From Motacilla alba alba (lineage: Eukaryota > Chordata > Aves > Passeriformes > Motacillidae): a stretch of 64,000 nucleotides of DNA. The position numbers were made by a program, and so were the translations under genes. Location of the stretch: NCBI RefSeq assembly GCF_015832195.1, contig NW_024037374.1, forward strand, positions 1,922,001-1,986,000, read 5' to 3'. The notes beneath the pieces are model-generated. The model did no database searches and had not been told where the DNA came from. It worked only from the letters and a program-made list of their open reading frames with translations. Positions 9,690 through 21,835 of this stretch are shown here, piece after piece; position 1 is the first letter of the stretch; each line of letters opens with the position of its first letter.

Positions 9690-11720
9690 AGAGGGAAATC
9701 AAGGCAGGGCCATGGTTTGTCAGGACTTGCTTGATCCTGATGAGCACTGTGGTGCATTTGGAGCTGAGCCCTGGAACCTCAGGGCCTGAGAGGAGATTGC
9801 ACAAACCTTTCCAGGAGGCCAAGTCACAGGAAACACCCAAAGTTCTCAAAGCATGAATGGGTCCCACTAAGGTCCATCCCCAACACAGGCTCCTCATGGA
9901 CTCCTTGGAGGAGAAAACTGGAGGCCAGGATGGCACAAAAAAACCTCTCAGAGATTCAGTGTGGAAAGGAAAACCCAAAGTACCTTAAAAACCTTGAGTA
10001 TCTCAAAGTAGTAATGAGCCCGACAGAGTGCCAGTACAAAGCTCTCAAGGGATTCATTAAAGCAGATAATTGGGGCCATGATTGCACAAACCTCTCACAG
10101 AATCTCTACCAAAAGGGAAACACCAAGTACCTCAAAATAACTGAAGTACCTTGAAGCATTAATGAGNNNNNNNNNNNNNNNNNNNNNNNNNNNNNNNNNN
10201 NNNNNNNNNNNNNNNNNNNNNNNNNNNNNNNNNNNNNNNNNNNNNNNNNNNNNNNNNNNNNNNNNNNNNNNNNNNNNNNNNNNNNNNNNNNNNNNNNNNN
10301 NNNNNNNNNNNNNNNNNNNNNNNNNNNNNNNNNNNNNNNNNNNNNNNNNNNNNNNNNNNNNNNNNNNNNNNNNNNNNNNNNNNNNNNNNNNNNNNNNNNN
10401 NNNNNNNNNNNNNNNNNNNNNNNNNNNNNNNNNNNNNNNNNNNNNNNNNNNNNNNNNNNNNNNNNNNNNNNNNNNNNNNNNNNNNNNNNNNNNNNNNNNN
10501 NNNNNNNNNNNNNNNNNNNNNNNNNNNNNNNNNNNNNNNNNNNNNNNNNNNNNNNNNNNNNNNNNNNNNNNNNNNNNNNNNNNNNNNNNNNNNNNNNNNN
10601 NNNNNNNNNNNNNNNNNNNNNNNNNNNNNNNNNNNNNNNNNNNNNNNNNNNNNNNNNNNNNNNNNNNNNNNNNNNNNNNNNNNNNNNNNNNNNNNNNNNN
10701 NNNNNNNNNNNNNNNNNNNNNNNNNNNNNNNNNNNNNNNNNNNNNNNNNNNNNNNNNNNNNNNNNNNNNNNNNNNNNNNNNNNNNNNNNNNNNNNNNNNN
10801 NNNNNNNNNNNNNNNNNNNNNNNNNNNNNNNNNNNNNNNNNNNNNNNNNNNNNNNNNNNNNNNNNNNNNNNNNNNNNNNNNNNNNNNNNNNNNNNNNNNN
10901 NNNNNNNNNNNNNNNNNNNNNNNNNNNNNNNNNNNNNNNNNNNNNNNNNNNNNNNNNNNNNNNNNNNNNNNNNNNNNNNNNNNNNNNNNNNNNNNNNNNN
11001 NNNNNNNNNNNNNNNNNNNNNNNNNNNNNNNNNNNNNNNNNNNNNNNNNNNNNNNNNNNNNNNNNNNNNNNNNNNNNNNNNNNNNNNNNNNNNNNNNNNN
11101 NNNNNNNNNNNNNNNNNNNNNNNNNNNNNNNNNNNNNNNNNNNNNNNNNNNNNNNNNNNNNNNNNNATGGCACAAAAAAACCCTCTCAGAGATGTGGTGT
11201 GGAAAGGAAACCCAAAGTACCTTAAAAATCTTGAGTATCTCAAAGCATTAATGAGCCCGACAGAGTGCCAGTACAAAGCTCTCAAGGGACTCATTAAAGC
11301 AGATAATTGGGACCATGATTGCACAAACCTCTCACAGAGTCTGTACCAAAAGGGCAATACCAAGTACCTTAAAAAAACAGAAGTACCTTGAAGCATTAAT
11401 GAGCCCCACTGAGTGTCATTGCTGATAAAGGCTCTCAAGGGATTTAATAAAGCAGATAATTGGAGGCTGTGACTGCACAATCACTCTCATCGAGTCTGCA
11501 TCAAAAGGGAAACACCAAGTAGCTAAAAAGCAGAAGTACTCTGAAGTATTAATGAGTCCCACTGAGTGTTGTTACTGACAAAGCATCTCCAGGGACTAAT
11601 TACAGCAGATCATTGGAGGCCATCATTGCAGAAACCTCTCAGAGACTCCAAAGCAAAAGCCAAACCCAAAGTCCTTTGAAAAACCCTGCAGTCCCTGGGA
11701 GCATGAAGGAACCCCCAGGG
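9690..11720 (+). repeat. ~152-bp tandem repeat around an assembly gap
   Basis: Units share agcattaatgagccc-type anchors, at 11244, 11392, 11545 and 11700 (spacings 148, 153 and 155 bp). The left part (9690-10166) and right part (11167-11720) are clearly the same family and are split by Ns. Each unit includes ctctcagagactc and ctcaagggactcatt-like blocks. The reverse complement family is at 45230-45800 in arm B. No gene is visible. Confidence 0.85.
10167..11166. other. Assembly gap, exactly 1000 N
   Basis: A run of exactly 1000 undetermined bases inside the ~152-bp tandem repeat. The round length suggests a placeholder of unknown true size. Open frames reported across it have no meaning. Confidence 0.99.
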
Positions 11721-13300
11721 CCATTCCTGGGCAAGGCTCCCCAGGGACTCCTTCCAGCAGATCCTTGAGGCCACTGGCATGTGGGCTAGGGGGGGATGCT
11801 GAGGGCAGGCCAAGGGGCTGCCAGTGCCCAGCCTGGCTGGGGCTGTGCCAGGAAGCCCCAGTGCCTCAGGACAAGGTGTCTCCTGCCAGCCCTTGGTGGC
11901 ACAGAGCCTGCTGTGCCCCAGGGCACCAAGCCTTGGCTTCTCTTTGTCCCCCACCTGTCATCACTGCCTGCAGTTCTCTGCTCTGCCTGGGGCCTGGGGA
12001 CACTTTCTCAGTCGTGTCCCTCCCTGGGACCCATTAAAAGTGCAAGAAACTTTGGAGTGTGATTCTGACTTGGAGTTCTGCAGAGGTTTCTTCAGCTGCC
12101 TCTCAGGTACTGATGTTCAGGGCGTGAGAACAAAGCCCCAGAGGCTCATTAAAGTCCTTGTGCTGTGTCTGTGCTGCTGAGCTGGGCCGGGCTCCTGGCA
12201 CAGAGGCAGCTGCTGGGAACCAAGAAGAGCTTGAAAAGCACATTTCTCTTGCTGAGCAGCTCTTCTGCCAGCCCAGCAGGGCTGGGGCACTGCCTGCAGC
12301 CAGCCCGGGCACAGCCCCAGAGGCACAGAGAGCTTCAACCAGTCAGGGCTGGGAAGTGCAGAGAAGTGCCTGGGGCAGAATCCCTGCCAGCCTTGGCACA
12401 GGAACCTCTGGCTGCAGGACATGCAGCTGCAGCTCCTGCAGTGCTCGCCTAAAGCTGGAACATCCCAATGCCTACAGACCCTGTGAGTACATTCTCTGAT
12501 TGTCTCTTGTGCAGAGCAGCCAGGGGTGCCCAGGGCTTTCGTGCAGAGCAGGCTCCTGCAGCCCAGGGCGCTGTGCTGGGGCAGGGACTCTGCTGCCTGC
12601 CAGGGACAGCTCTCAGCCAGCCCGGGGAGCTGCTCTCATCACTGGGGGGGCAAGATGTGGGTGGAAGAAGACAGCTGGTAAGGCTTAGAAGTGTTCTCCT
12701 TGTGTGGTGAGGATGTTACATTGTTCATGACTGCTCCCAGCAGGACATTTTAACTCCAGTACATTTCCAAGTAGATTATACACTGAGCACAGTGAGGCAC
12801 TGGGCGCATAAAAAAGGAATATTTGCTTTTTAATATACTGCTCGGGGTTGCCTGGATAGGAAATTGCACATATATATTCACCTCCTCAGTTCAGGTGGAG
12901 AAAAAAAACAAACAACTTTGCTCTCAGATATTACTAAACCAAGCAGTGACAGATATCAGCACAGGTCCCCATAGAGGCAGCATTCAGTGTCGCTTTTCCA
13001 ACCTCCTCAGGGTTGTTCTAAGGTTGCCATCAGAGCCTGCAGAGCCAGAGCTGCCCCTGGGCAGTGCCTGAGCTGGGAGGGGTCTGCAGGGCAGAGATGA
13101 GCCCCCAGGGCGGGGCTGGGCTCTGGCAGCACTGGCAGGGCCCAGCCCTGGCCACAGGGAAGCAGCTGCTGGCAGGGAGGGACAGCTCCAGGCAGCAGAG
13201 CCCTGGGCAGGCAGTGGGGGGGAAAGTGCCTGAGGCTGTGCTGGGATATTTGAAGTCCTCTCCAAACCCAACTATTCCATGATTACTTTTTTTAGAGATC
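11721..13300. other. GC-rich flank upstream of receptor copy A, no gene seen
   Basis: Noncoding by inspection. It matches the reverse complement of 43660-45230. It holds many short G/C-rich words (cagccc, tgcctg) and no recognisable exon. A polypyrimidine-poor splice-acceptor-like site (ttttttagag, about 13292) lies just before the receptor start, at the position where arm B has a better one. Confidence 0.6.
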
Positions 13301-13321
13301 CCCTTTGCTAAGGCACCGCAA

Positions 13322-14257
13322 ATGTCGAACAGCAGCTCCATCAGCCACTTCCTCCTGCTGGCATTGGCAGACACGCGGCAGCTGCAGCTGCTGCACTTCT
13401 GCCTCTTGCTGGGCATCTCCCTGGCTGCCCTCCTGGGCAACGGCCTCATCATCAGCGCCGTAGCCTGCGGCCAGCACCCTGCACACGCCCCATGTTCTTC
13501 TTCCTGCTCAACCTGGCCCTCACTGACCTGGGCTCCATCTGCACCACTGTGCCCAAAGCCATGCACAGTTCCCTCTGGGACACCAGCACCATCTCCTACA
13601 CAGGATGTGCTGCACAGGTCTTTCTGACTGTATTTTTTATCTCAGCAGAGTTTTCCCTCCTGACCATCATGTGCTACGACCGCTACGTGTCCATCTGCAA
13701 ACCCCTGCACTACGGGACCCCTCCTGGGCAGCAGAGCTTGTGCCCCACATGGCAGCAGCTGCCTGGGCCACTGCCTTTCTCTATTCACTGCTTCACACGG
13801 CCAATACATTTTCCCTGCCCCTGTGCCATGGCAATGTCCTGGGCCAGTTCTTCTGTGAAATCCCACAGATCCTCAAGCTCTCCTGCTCCAAGTCCTACCT
13901 CAGGGAACTTGGGCTCATAGTGTTCTCAATCTGTTTATGTTTTGGTTGTTTTGTGTTCATAGTTTTCTCCTATGTGCAGATCTTCAGGGCTGTGCTGAGG
14001 ATCCCCTCTGAGCAGGGACGGCACAAAGCCTTTTCACCTGCCTCCCTCACCTGGCTGTGGTCTCTCTGTTCCTCAGCACTGTCATGTTTGCCTACCTGAA
14101 GCCCCCCTCCCTCTCGTCCCCCTCCCTGGATCTGGCCCTGTCAGTTCTGTACTCCGTGGTGCCTCCAGCCCTGAACCCCCTCATCTACAGCCTGAGGAAC
14201 CAGGAGCTCAAGGCTGCAGTGTGGACACTGATGACTGGATGCTTTCAGAAACATTAA
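13322..14257 (+). pseudogene. Olfactory receptor, OR14-like (gamma-c), frameshifted copy A
   Basis: Seven-transmembrane odorant receptor of the bird-expanded family 14 type, coupled to G-olf in olfactory neurons when intact. Start MSNSSSISHFLLL matches arm B. Motifs visible across frames are GNGLI (TM1), FFFLLNLALTDLGS (TM2), MCYDRYVSICKPLHYG (end of TM3), FSYVQIFRAVLRIPSEQGRHKAFS (TM5-6) and PALNPLIYSLRNQELKAAV (TM7). Compared with the intact arm-B copy there are four single-base changes of length: insertions near 13478, 13722 and 13746, all in C runs, and a deletion near 14034. The reading frame is broken into four pieces. There are also real amino-acid differences between copies, so they are separate paralogues. 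Either a young pseudogene or an intact gene with homopolymer errors. Confidence 0.9.
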
Positions 14258-15849
14258 ACTGCTGGCCAATTTCTGCCAATCACTTCTAATAAAAGTATTC
14301 TTTAATACTTCTTGTTGGTTTCATTTTGGAGCTGATTTTTCTTTGGTTTTTTTTTTTTTCATATTGTCCACAAAAAATGTCATTGTTTGTGCCATTTCTC
14401 ATTTTGTTTCTCTCCACCTTTCCTGTGGCCACAGAACTTGTCAATGAATGGCTGTACTCTTGCAGGCTTTACAGGAACTAAAGGATCTCCTAGCAGAGTT
14501 TTCTGCAGAGATGCCCTTTGGTTGCCTCCTCTGGAGCTGCAGCAGCAATGTCTGTGTGCAGAGCTGGGGGCAGATCAGTGCTGGCCCAGCAGCTGTGCCC
14601 AGCAGCAGCAGCAGCACTTGGTGTTGCCAGTGCTGCTGCCGGGGCCCTGCCCCGCTGCCCTGGTGGCCCTGGTGTTGCTGTAGGGCCTGAGTGCTCTCGG
14701 GGCCGGGCACAGTGCTGGGGGGTGGCAGTGCCGGGGCTGCAGCAGGGACAGGCCATGGGCACTGCTGGGGCAGCGCTGACGCCTCAGGCCAGGGCCTGGG
14801 GGCTGCAGGCTCCTTGCCCAGGCTCTCTCAAGAACACAACCCATGCCAATGTTGAGCACAGAAAACCCCCGTGAGCAGCCCCAGGGTGGCCGTGGGCAGG
14901 CTGGGGGCAAACAGCATGGCTGGGTGCTCTGCAAGGGCCCTGGGGCACACGGGAAGGAGCAGCAGAGCAGGGGCTGATCCATCCCCAGTGCGCTGCACAG
15001 CCCAGGGCAGCGTCCCAGAGCGTCCTCATGGAGCTGCCAACACCATCCCCCCTCTGCAGCCCTGGCCTCTCCCCCAGCTCACACAGGTGCCGCATCCTTG
15101 CAGGCACAGGCACGGCAGCACTGGCTCAGGAGCCCCTGTTTGCATTGCACACAGCAGGCGGGAGCACCCCCCATGCTGCTGCTGTGGGGGACATCAACCT
15201 GAGGGAGCACAAATGCCATCAGCCCCTGGGGCCAGCAAGGGCTGGGGGACAGCAGGGAAAGCACTCAGCTTTGTGCTGGCCTCTGCAGTCAGCCAGAAAG
15301 TTTGTTCCCATCAGCTGGGAGTTTCCTGTCCCACTGCAGACGCTGTTGCTCAGAGCCAGGGCTGCCTGGCAGCCACCCCCAAACTGCCCTGAGCATTTCC
15401 TGGGCTTCACCTTTGATTTCTTTACTCTTCCCTTGCCCAGATTTCTTCTTCTTTCCCAGCCCTGTTCCCATGCCCTGCAAACAGCCCATCCCTGTTTGCC
15501 CTTTCTTCTCTGGCCCCACTCCTCATTGCAGTTCCTGACTTGGCACCATGGGAACGGCCCTTGGGGAGCAGGATCATCCTCCAAGTGCTGCAGCAATTGT
15601 CTGCAGGCTCCTGCAGTGCCCCGTGCTGCTCCCCTTGCCAGAGGCAGCCCAGGCCAGGGGTGCCCATCTGGGCTGCTGTGTCTGCCTGTGGGGCTCCCTG
15701 TTCTGGGCAGTGAGGAGGAGCTGCAGAGGCTCTGCAGCACTGACAGGATGGGCTTTGGGGCTGGCAGGAGAAGCTGAGGCACCTGGGCTGCTGGAGCTTC
15801 TGAAGAGGAGGCCCTGGGCTCATCCTGCCACTGCTCCAAGGGTGGTTTC
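14258..15849. other. GC-rich flank downstream of receptor copy A, no gene seen
   Basis: Mirrors 41130-42710 of arm B. It contains a short (CAG)n run at about 14600-14620 and a polyadenylation-type signal aataaa just after the receptor (about 14288). Long open frames on both strands reflect high GC content rather than genes. No known protein motif was found. Confidence 0.55.
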
Positions 15850-16440
15850 AGAGAATCTCAGAATCAGCAAGTTTGGAAAACACCTTGGAGATCATCAAGT
15901 CCAACCTTACCTTTTCTAAGCCTCTTCTTCTCCAGGATAAACAACCCCAGCTCTTTCAGCACTCCTCACAAGACCTGTTTTCCAGATGCCTCCCCAGCCT
16001 TGTTGCCCTTTTCTGGACATGCTCCATCCCTTCCATGTCTGTCCTAATTGGGGGGCCAGAACTGGACACAGCACTCGAGGTGCTGCCCAAGCAGTGCCCA
16101 GCACAGGGCAAGAATCCCTGCCCTGCTCCTGCTGGCCACACCATTCCTGATGCAGGCCAGGAGCCATTGGCCTTCTTGGCCACCTGGGCACACTGCTGGC
16201 TCATGTCCAGCCTGCTGTCCAGCAGTCCCTGCAGGTCCCTTTCTGCCTGGCTGCTCTCCAGCCACTCTGTCCCCAGCCTGTTGTGCTGCAGGGGTTGTTG
16301 TGGCCAAAGTGCAGGACCCGGCACTTGGAACTGTTAAACGTCACCTTGTTGGATTTGGGCCCTGGATCCAGCCTGTCCAGGGCCCTGTGCAGAGCCCTCC
16401 AACCCTCTAGCAGATCAACACTCCCAGACAACTTGGTGTC
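15850..16440 (-). mobile_element. CR1 LINE fragment (3' part of ORF2 and tail), reverse
   Basis: Contains reverse-complement CR1 landmarks: gatcatcaagtccaacc near 15890 (CR1 3' end region) and ccagaactggacacagcactc near 16060, followed by the C-terminal ORF2 sequence. The copy is 5' truncated, as most avian CR1 copies are. It is broken by the start of the 37-bp array at about 16441. The arm-B counterpart is at 40812-41130. Confidence 0.85.
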
Positions 16441-17090
16441 ACCAGGGTTCCATGAGGCCCCAGAGTGTCCCAATGGTCTCCATGATTCCATGAGGCCTCC
16501 CAGTGTCACAATGTCCCTTTGGTTCCATGGGACTCCTTCATGTCACAAAGTCCCTCGGATCCTTGAGGCCCCACAATGTCATCATGGAACTGTGGTCCCC
16601 AAGGCCCTGCCGTGTCACAGTGGATTCTTGGTTCCATGAGGTCTGGCAGTGCAGCAATTCTCTCCCAGGTTCCACAGTGTCACAATGATCTCTTGGTCCG
16701 AAGGGCCACCACGGTGTCAAACATGTTTCCTTCATTCCAGGAGTCCCTGAGGAGCAGCACTGGCCCCTTGATTCCATGGGACCCTGCAGTGTCACCATGG
16801 CCCCATCGTGACACCAGGTCCTGCTCTGTCACAATGCTCTGCATGGTTCCACAAGGCCCTGCAGGGTCACAGTGGCCTCTTGGCTCCATGAGGCCTCCGA
16901 GTGCCACAAGGAATTCCTTGGTGCTGCAGTGTCACAGTGGAGCCCTGGTGACACAAGATCCTGCAGTGTCCCCAGGGTCCCTTGGTTCCATGGGACACCA
17001 CAGTGTCACAATTGTTCCCTCGGTTCCCAGAGCCCTTGCAAGGGAGCCATGGCCCCTTGATTCCATTGTCCCCAGGCTCTCCCAAGGGTC
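16441..17090 (-). repeat. 37-bp minisatellite array, reverse
   Basis: Reverse-complement units (ggttccatgagg...cagtgtcacaatgg) of the 37-bp family. It exists in arm A only. The matching place in arm B (about 40650-40810) holds an unrelated ~150-bp segment similar to 38500-38620. Confidence 0.85.
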
Positions 17091-18856
17091 TCCTTTGTTC
17101 TGCAGGCCTTGTGGGGCAGGGCCAGCACCTGTGCAAAGCATTGAAAACAGGCAAGTGGCCCAGAGAGGAGGCTGCTCTGTGCCCTTGGTGGCATGGACAG
17201 AGCAGGGAGGGGGCCCAGGATATTTGTCCCTGCCAGCCTCTGTCCCCAGGCCTTGGCAGCCCTGGCTGCTGAGCCCAGCTTTGCCCTGGGCTGAGTTTGG
17301 CTCTGGCCCAGCTCCATCCTCCTGCGGGGCTCAGGGCCTGTTCCTGGCCATGGCCAGCCCTGGCCGGCCTCTCTGCTGGCCCAGAGGCCGGCAGAGCCCG
17401 GGGCAGGGCTGTCTGTGCAGCCCCACAGGTGCCAGGGGCTCTGCAGGAGCTGGCAGAGGCTGCCCAGCAGAAAAGCCATGGGGCACAGAGAGATCCAATC
17501 CCAGCTGGGCACCCCAAGGCACAAGTGGCACTGCCTGTTCATGGGCACACAACTGATATCTGCCTGGAATGGGGCACAGGTGTTAATACTTGAACATGTC
17601 GTATTATAAAAGCACATCTCCATCAACCAGATTATTAGAATACTTTTTAACAATTGCAAAATTTCCCCTCTAGGAACAGAAATTTCCTGGAAATACTGAT
17701 TGCAGGACAAGAAATACTGCAATCATGTGACTTGTGTTTGCAAAGAGCAAATCTAGGCAGAATCGGGGCAGGGAGGGTTTGGGGAGACCTTGGGATCTGT
17801 GCTGGGCACAGAAGGTGTTTTCCATTGCTCTGAGACTGTCTGCTGTGGAAGGGGGATTTAATATGCAGCAGAGGAATGACTTTTGCATTTGATGGAGCTG
17901 TGCCTTGCCTTGGCTTTGTTGGCTGACAAGAAATGAACATCCCTCTGTGTCTCGGGCAGCTCCTTCTGCAAGGAAAGCAGGTGGGAGTTGGAGCCAAGGA
18001 GCTGAAAGCTGCAGGTGCAGCCTGGGCTGGAGGGAGCTCAGATTTGCACAAGGCTGCTCTGAGTGCCAGGCCTTGGATGGGGGAAATGGTGGGGTGGGGG
18101 TAGGGACAGAGTCTGATTGATTGTCAGACAATAATATTTCAATTCAAACTGCATGAGGAGGTATTTGGACTCAATGTCAATTGGAGATTGCACATATCAA
18201 TGTATTACCAGGAAACAAAACCTAAACAGGAGCAAAAAAGAATTTCCTCACTATCTTTGTAAGTATAATATATTCCGTTTGAATACACTGCTGGAATCTG
18301 TCTAATAACCACAAAAAAATTTGGAAAGTGAAATTAATTTATTCCCAGAGGCTTGGCCTGTTCAGGTGTTTGGATGTTCATGAGCCCTGGGACACTGAAT
18401 TCCTGCACTGAAGAGCTGAAGGCTGAACAAGCCTCTGCAGCAGTACAACTCAGCAGCAGCCTCCAAGTTGCTGAGGATGTCAGCAGCCCCCACTGAGGCC
18501 ATCCCTGGCCAGAGCCCGTGGGGGAATGGGCAGACAAGGAGAGCGTCCCTGGGGCTGGGCCAGCACAACTCAGAGGCACCAGCGGCTCCAGCTGGGAAAT
18601 GGAGTGTGGAATGGGGCTGGGAGAGCCCTGCCTGGGCTGGGCCAAGCAGGACACTCAACCGTGACTCCCATTCCCCAAACAACTCTCTCAGTGAGACATT
18701 TCAAAGGAATTGCAATTGTTTGTGTTCTCTGAGTTGGACTCCCTGGAGAAATACCACCAAGAGATTCTCAGCAGCCCAAAACAACCAAACAGCCTTTACC
18801 AGGAACTTTTGAAAATCGGAGAAACTTAGGCAAAAGGTTTAATAATGACATTGTAG
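17091..18856. other. Arm A noncoding segment
   Basis: Matches the reverse complement of about 37840-40630. The arms keep the same order, but arm A lacks about 490 bp present at 39830-40335 and about 640 bp present at 38960-39595. No exon or RNA gene is recognised. Long antisense frames are compositional. Confidence 0.55.
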
Positions 18857-20347
18857 AGGTTTTGGTTTGTAAATTTAAATTGTTTTAATTTTGAGATGTC
18901 CGAATTATTGTATTGATGAGTGTGTTGAGTTTTATTGTTGGTTAATTATTTATGTATTTATTATGTTGTGAGATAGGATTGGGAGAAAAGTAAAGTAGGC
19001 ATAAAATTTTAAATGGGGATAAAGAAAGTTTTATTAAAAGTAAATAAATGAAAAAATGTAATAGGCATTAAAATAAACTCTTTAAAACTCATTTGTTTTC
19101 ATTACAATGGTTTTTTTACAGACAATGTAAAGAAACTAAACTAAAACCTTCTAGTTAGTTTACTATTTCTAGAATAGTCTTTTTTTAGTTTACTTAGTGA
19201 GAGAATTCTTTCTTGTTAAGGTTAAGGAGTTTTTTTTTACAAGAGAAAAAAATGTCTTTTTTGGTTCCTAATTTTGTCATGGATAACAATTGTCTGGGGA
19301 GCTTTGTTATTGTGACGTTGTTCCTATTGCTACAAGCTTTTATACAGCTTGCTCATGGGCCATGTCCACTTCTGGGGTATTGTTTTAAAGATGAGTTGTT
19401 TAAAGGGAAAAGTTTTTATTATTGATTTTTTAAATTATTTTTATCTCTGGGAGTAGAGATTTCTCCTAGGGGTACTGGATTACTTTTTTTTTTGATTAAA
19501 CTTGTGTTGAAATTCCAGTTATTTTAACAATTGTTTATTTCATTATGGTGGTTTTTGTTTGATATTAATTTGAATATTTTTATTTTTTATAGTTTTATGT
19601 GGTTTAAAAAAATTGGTTTTTTCTTTATAGTTTATAAGAGGATTTTAGATTAAAGATTAAGGTGTTTTTTCTTCTTTTTTAATTGGATTTAATTAACTCT
19701 TTACTGACTTTGATGGTTTCATGTTGGTTTTGTATATGCTCGTATATTGTTTTTCTTTTACTCAAGGGAGTATTGAAATATTGAAATGGTTAACACCTGA
19801 CCCACAAGTAAGTTGAGGTGGAAGTTGTGGTTGGGTTGTGTTCGGATTGGTTTTCTGGCAGGTTTTCAGCTTGTTTTGTGTTTAAATTTTTAGTTGTAGT
19901 ATTATTTTGTGTGGGTTGTAGGTTGTAGGGGTTTTGGTTTTAGTTGTGTTGGGGGGAGGGGACTTGATGGTAAGATTTGAATAGCTGTGGCTGGCTTTGT
20001 TCTGGTTGGGGTTTTGTAGCCTCTTTTGTTTTCCTGGTTGGTAGTTGTTGGGGTTTGGTTTGGTTTGAATGGGGCAGATGGGAGGGGGGCAGCCTGGGGA
20101 GGGGGGAAGGGGCTCAGCCCAAGGCAGGGTTGCTTGGTTTGGTTTGGTTTGGTTGAGATGGGGGCTGGCACTGGGACCCACTTCTTCTTTGTTGACTGGA
20201 GAAGAAAGAGGAGGTTCCTGGGTTTTTGATCTATAACATCTGTGTTTCACAGAGGCATGTTGAGCATCTTAGTAGTTTAACAGATTGTCAGTTACACAAC
20301 AAGTTTTGTATTACTTTTCAAAATTTTTCTCACGTCAAACTACAACA
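18857..20347 (-). mobile_element. 1.5-kb LTR-like element, reverse, diverged copy
   Basis: AT-rich segment that aligns by eye, in reverse, with the element at 34493-36004 over its whole length. The ends correspond: TGTTGTAGTTTG (read from 20347) against TGTTATGGTTTGG, and matching ccaaaacc at the other end. A small frame at 19213-19425 matches an equivalent frame in the other copy (GYCF+DELFKGKS), so it is inherited element sequence. Whether it is expressed is unknown. In arm B the same place (about 37780-37820) keeps only a stub of about 30 bp. Confidence 0.65.
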
Positions 20348-21079
20348 GACATTCAATCAACAAAAAATACTTCTCCAATCATTGACTTGGCTCATTCAAC
20401 TTCACAAGCTCTAAGCCTGTTCAATGTAATGTTAATCAAAATTTGCAGGTACACAGAAACAGAAGAAGACAGAGAAAGAGAGAAAGACAAAAAAAGACCC
20501 AGAGAAGCACACACACAGCTGCCAACTCCTGGATTCCAGCAGTGTTCAGATAGAAATTCCAAGAGGAGGTAGGGTCAGGATGTGTGCTTGCCTCTTGGTC
20601 AGCTTTAAATACCCCTTGGTCTTCCTGGGTCCTTCCCCCAGGTGTGACTTTGGGTCATGACCCAAGTGCCAGCCCCTTATTAGCTAAAAACTCTCAAACC
20701 TTTCTGTCTGTAGACTACCCTCAGGCAACTCCATGCAGCCTTCTGACTCCTTCTCTCTTCCTTCTGTGGACCAGCTAACTCTTTCCTGCCCCTTGCACAA
20801 CCACATGAGCCTGTCTCTCCCTCACACGACATCTTCCCTTTTCTGCCCCTCACACAACTGCTCAGCTCTTTTTCCCCACAGCACAGCCTGCAGACTGCAG
20901 TTGATTCTCGGCCAGCTAACCAACTCCTTTATAGACCCACTCTTTATAAAACACATCCTATTAAGGGCAAGGCTTTTCCCACTCTTTGGGAATTAGTCCA
21001 GCTGCAATTTATCAGGAGCAAGATAGCCTTCAGCACTATCTCTGTTCTCTTGACAATCTGTCCTCCCACACTCTGAGAT
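20348..21079. other. Inner edge of arm A and unique sequence
   Basis: 20440-20660 still matches arm B (about 37600-37760), ending at a ccttcccccaggtg block. After that the arms diverge. 20660-21079 is CT-rich, with many ccct and ctctc words, and shows no gene. Confidence 0.5.
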
Positions 21080-21594
21080 TTCACAGGCAGCTCTGTGATG
21101 TCACAACCCACTCTGTCATGTCTCAGCCTTCTCTGTGACATCACACAGCTTCTCTGTGATGGTACAGAGCCCTTATCTACGATGGCAGAGTCTTCTCTGT
21201 GGCCTCACAGCCTGTTCTGTGATGTCACACAGCCATCCTGTGATGTCACAGCCCACTTTGTGACATCACAACCTGTTCTGTGATGTCACACAACCAGCCA
21301 ATGAATGTCCCAGCCTGCTCTGGGATGTCACATCCTGATGTCAAAACTCACTTAGCATGTCAAACAGCACCTCTGTGGGCTCACAGAACCACCCTGCAAT
21401 GTCACAACACCTTCCGTGATGTAACACAGCCACCCTGTAATGTCACAGTACACTCTGTGACCTCACAGCTTGCTCTGTGTTGTCACGCTGCCACACTGTG
21501 ATGTCACAGCCTGCTCTGTGATGTCACATAGTAAACCAGCGATGTCAGAGCCTACTGTATGGTGTCACAACCTGGTCTGTGATGTCACACAAGC
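21080..21594 (+). repeat. TGATGTCA minisatellite, block 1
   Basis: Imperfect tandem units of about 20-25 bp with the theme ctgtgatgtcacagcc. The 8-mer TGATGTCA, a one-base variant of the CREB/ATF palindrome TGACGTCA, recurs throughout. A second block is at 25437-26170. Frames through it are low-complexity and not genes. Confidence 0.85.
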
Positions 21595-21805
21595 ACAGAA
21601 TCACAGAATCACAAGGCTGGAAGAGACTTTTAAGATCATCAAGTCCAACGCATGTCCTAACATCATCTCAACTAGACCATGGAACTCAGGACTATATCCA
21701 GTCTTTTTGTAAACACATCCAGGGATGGTGACTCCCCCACCTGCCAGGGCAGACAATTCCAGTACTTTATCACTTTTTCAGTAAAAGCTTTTTCCTACTA
21801 TCTAA
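21595..21805 (-). mobile_element. CR1 LINE 3' end, reverse
   Basis: Starts with repeated acagaatcacagaatcacaa, the reverse of the CR1 ATTCTRTG-type terminal repeats. It continues with gatcatcaagtccaac and acacatccagggatggtgact, which are standard CR1 3'-end sequence. About 210 bp, severely 5' truncated. Confidence 0.9.
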
Positions 21806-21835
21806 TTGGGATAAATTGGTGTGATTCGTGCTGAC

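Larger units (their letters stand above)
9430..20660 (+). repeat. Inverted duplication, arm A
   Basis: Read forward, this segment matches the reverse complement of 37600-46120 in order: a block near 9435-9680, the 152-bp repeats, GC-rich flank, olfactory receptor copy, GC-rich flank, CR1, then 17190-18850 and 20470-20660. Examples are the receptor starts (13322 and 43643) and the sequence ending in ccttcccccaggtg at about 20640 and 37610. The arms differ by large indels: arm A alone has the 37-bp array 16441-17090 and the 1.5-kb element 18857-20347. Arm B alone has about 490 bp (39830-40335) and about 640 bp (38960-39595). Confidence 0.85.

Noticed and set aside
10095..11480. Very long open frames spanning the 1000-N gap
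   Set aside because: They consist of undetermined residues and start or end in the 152-bp repeat.
15028..15777. A 249-residue plus-strand frame in the receptor flank
   Set aside because: The counterpart in arm B is not conserved as a frame, composition is GC-rich, and no motif is recognisable.
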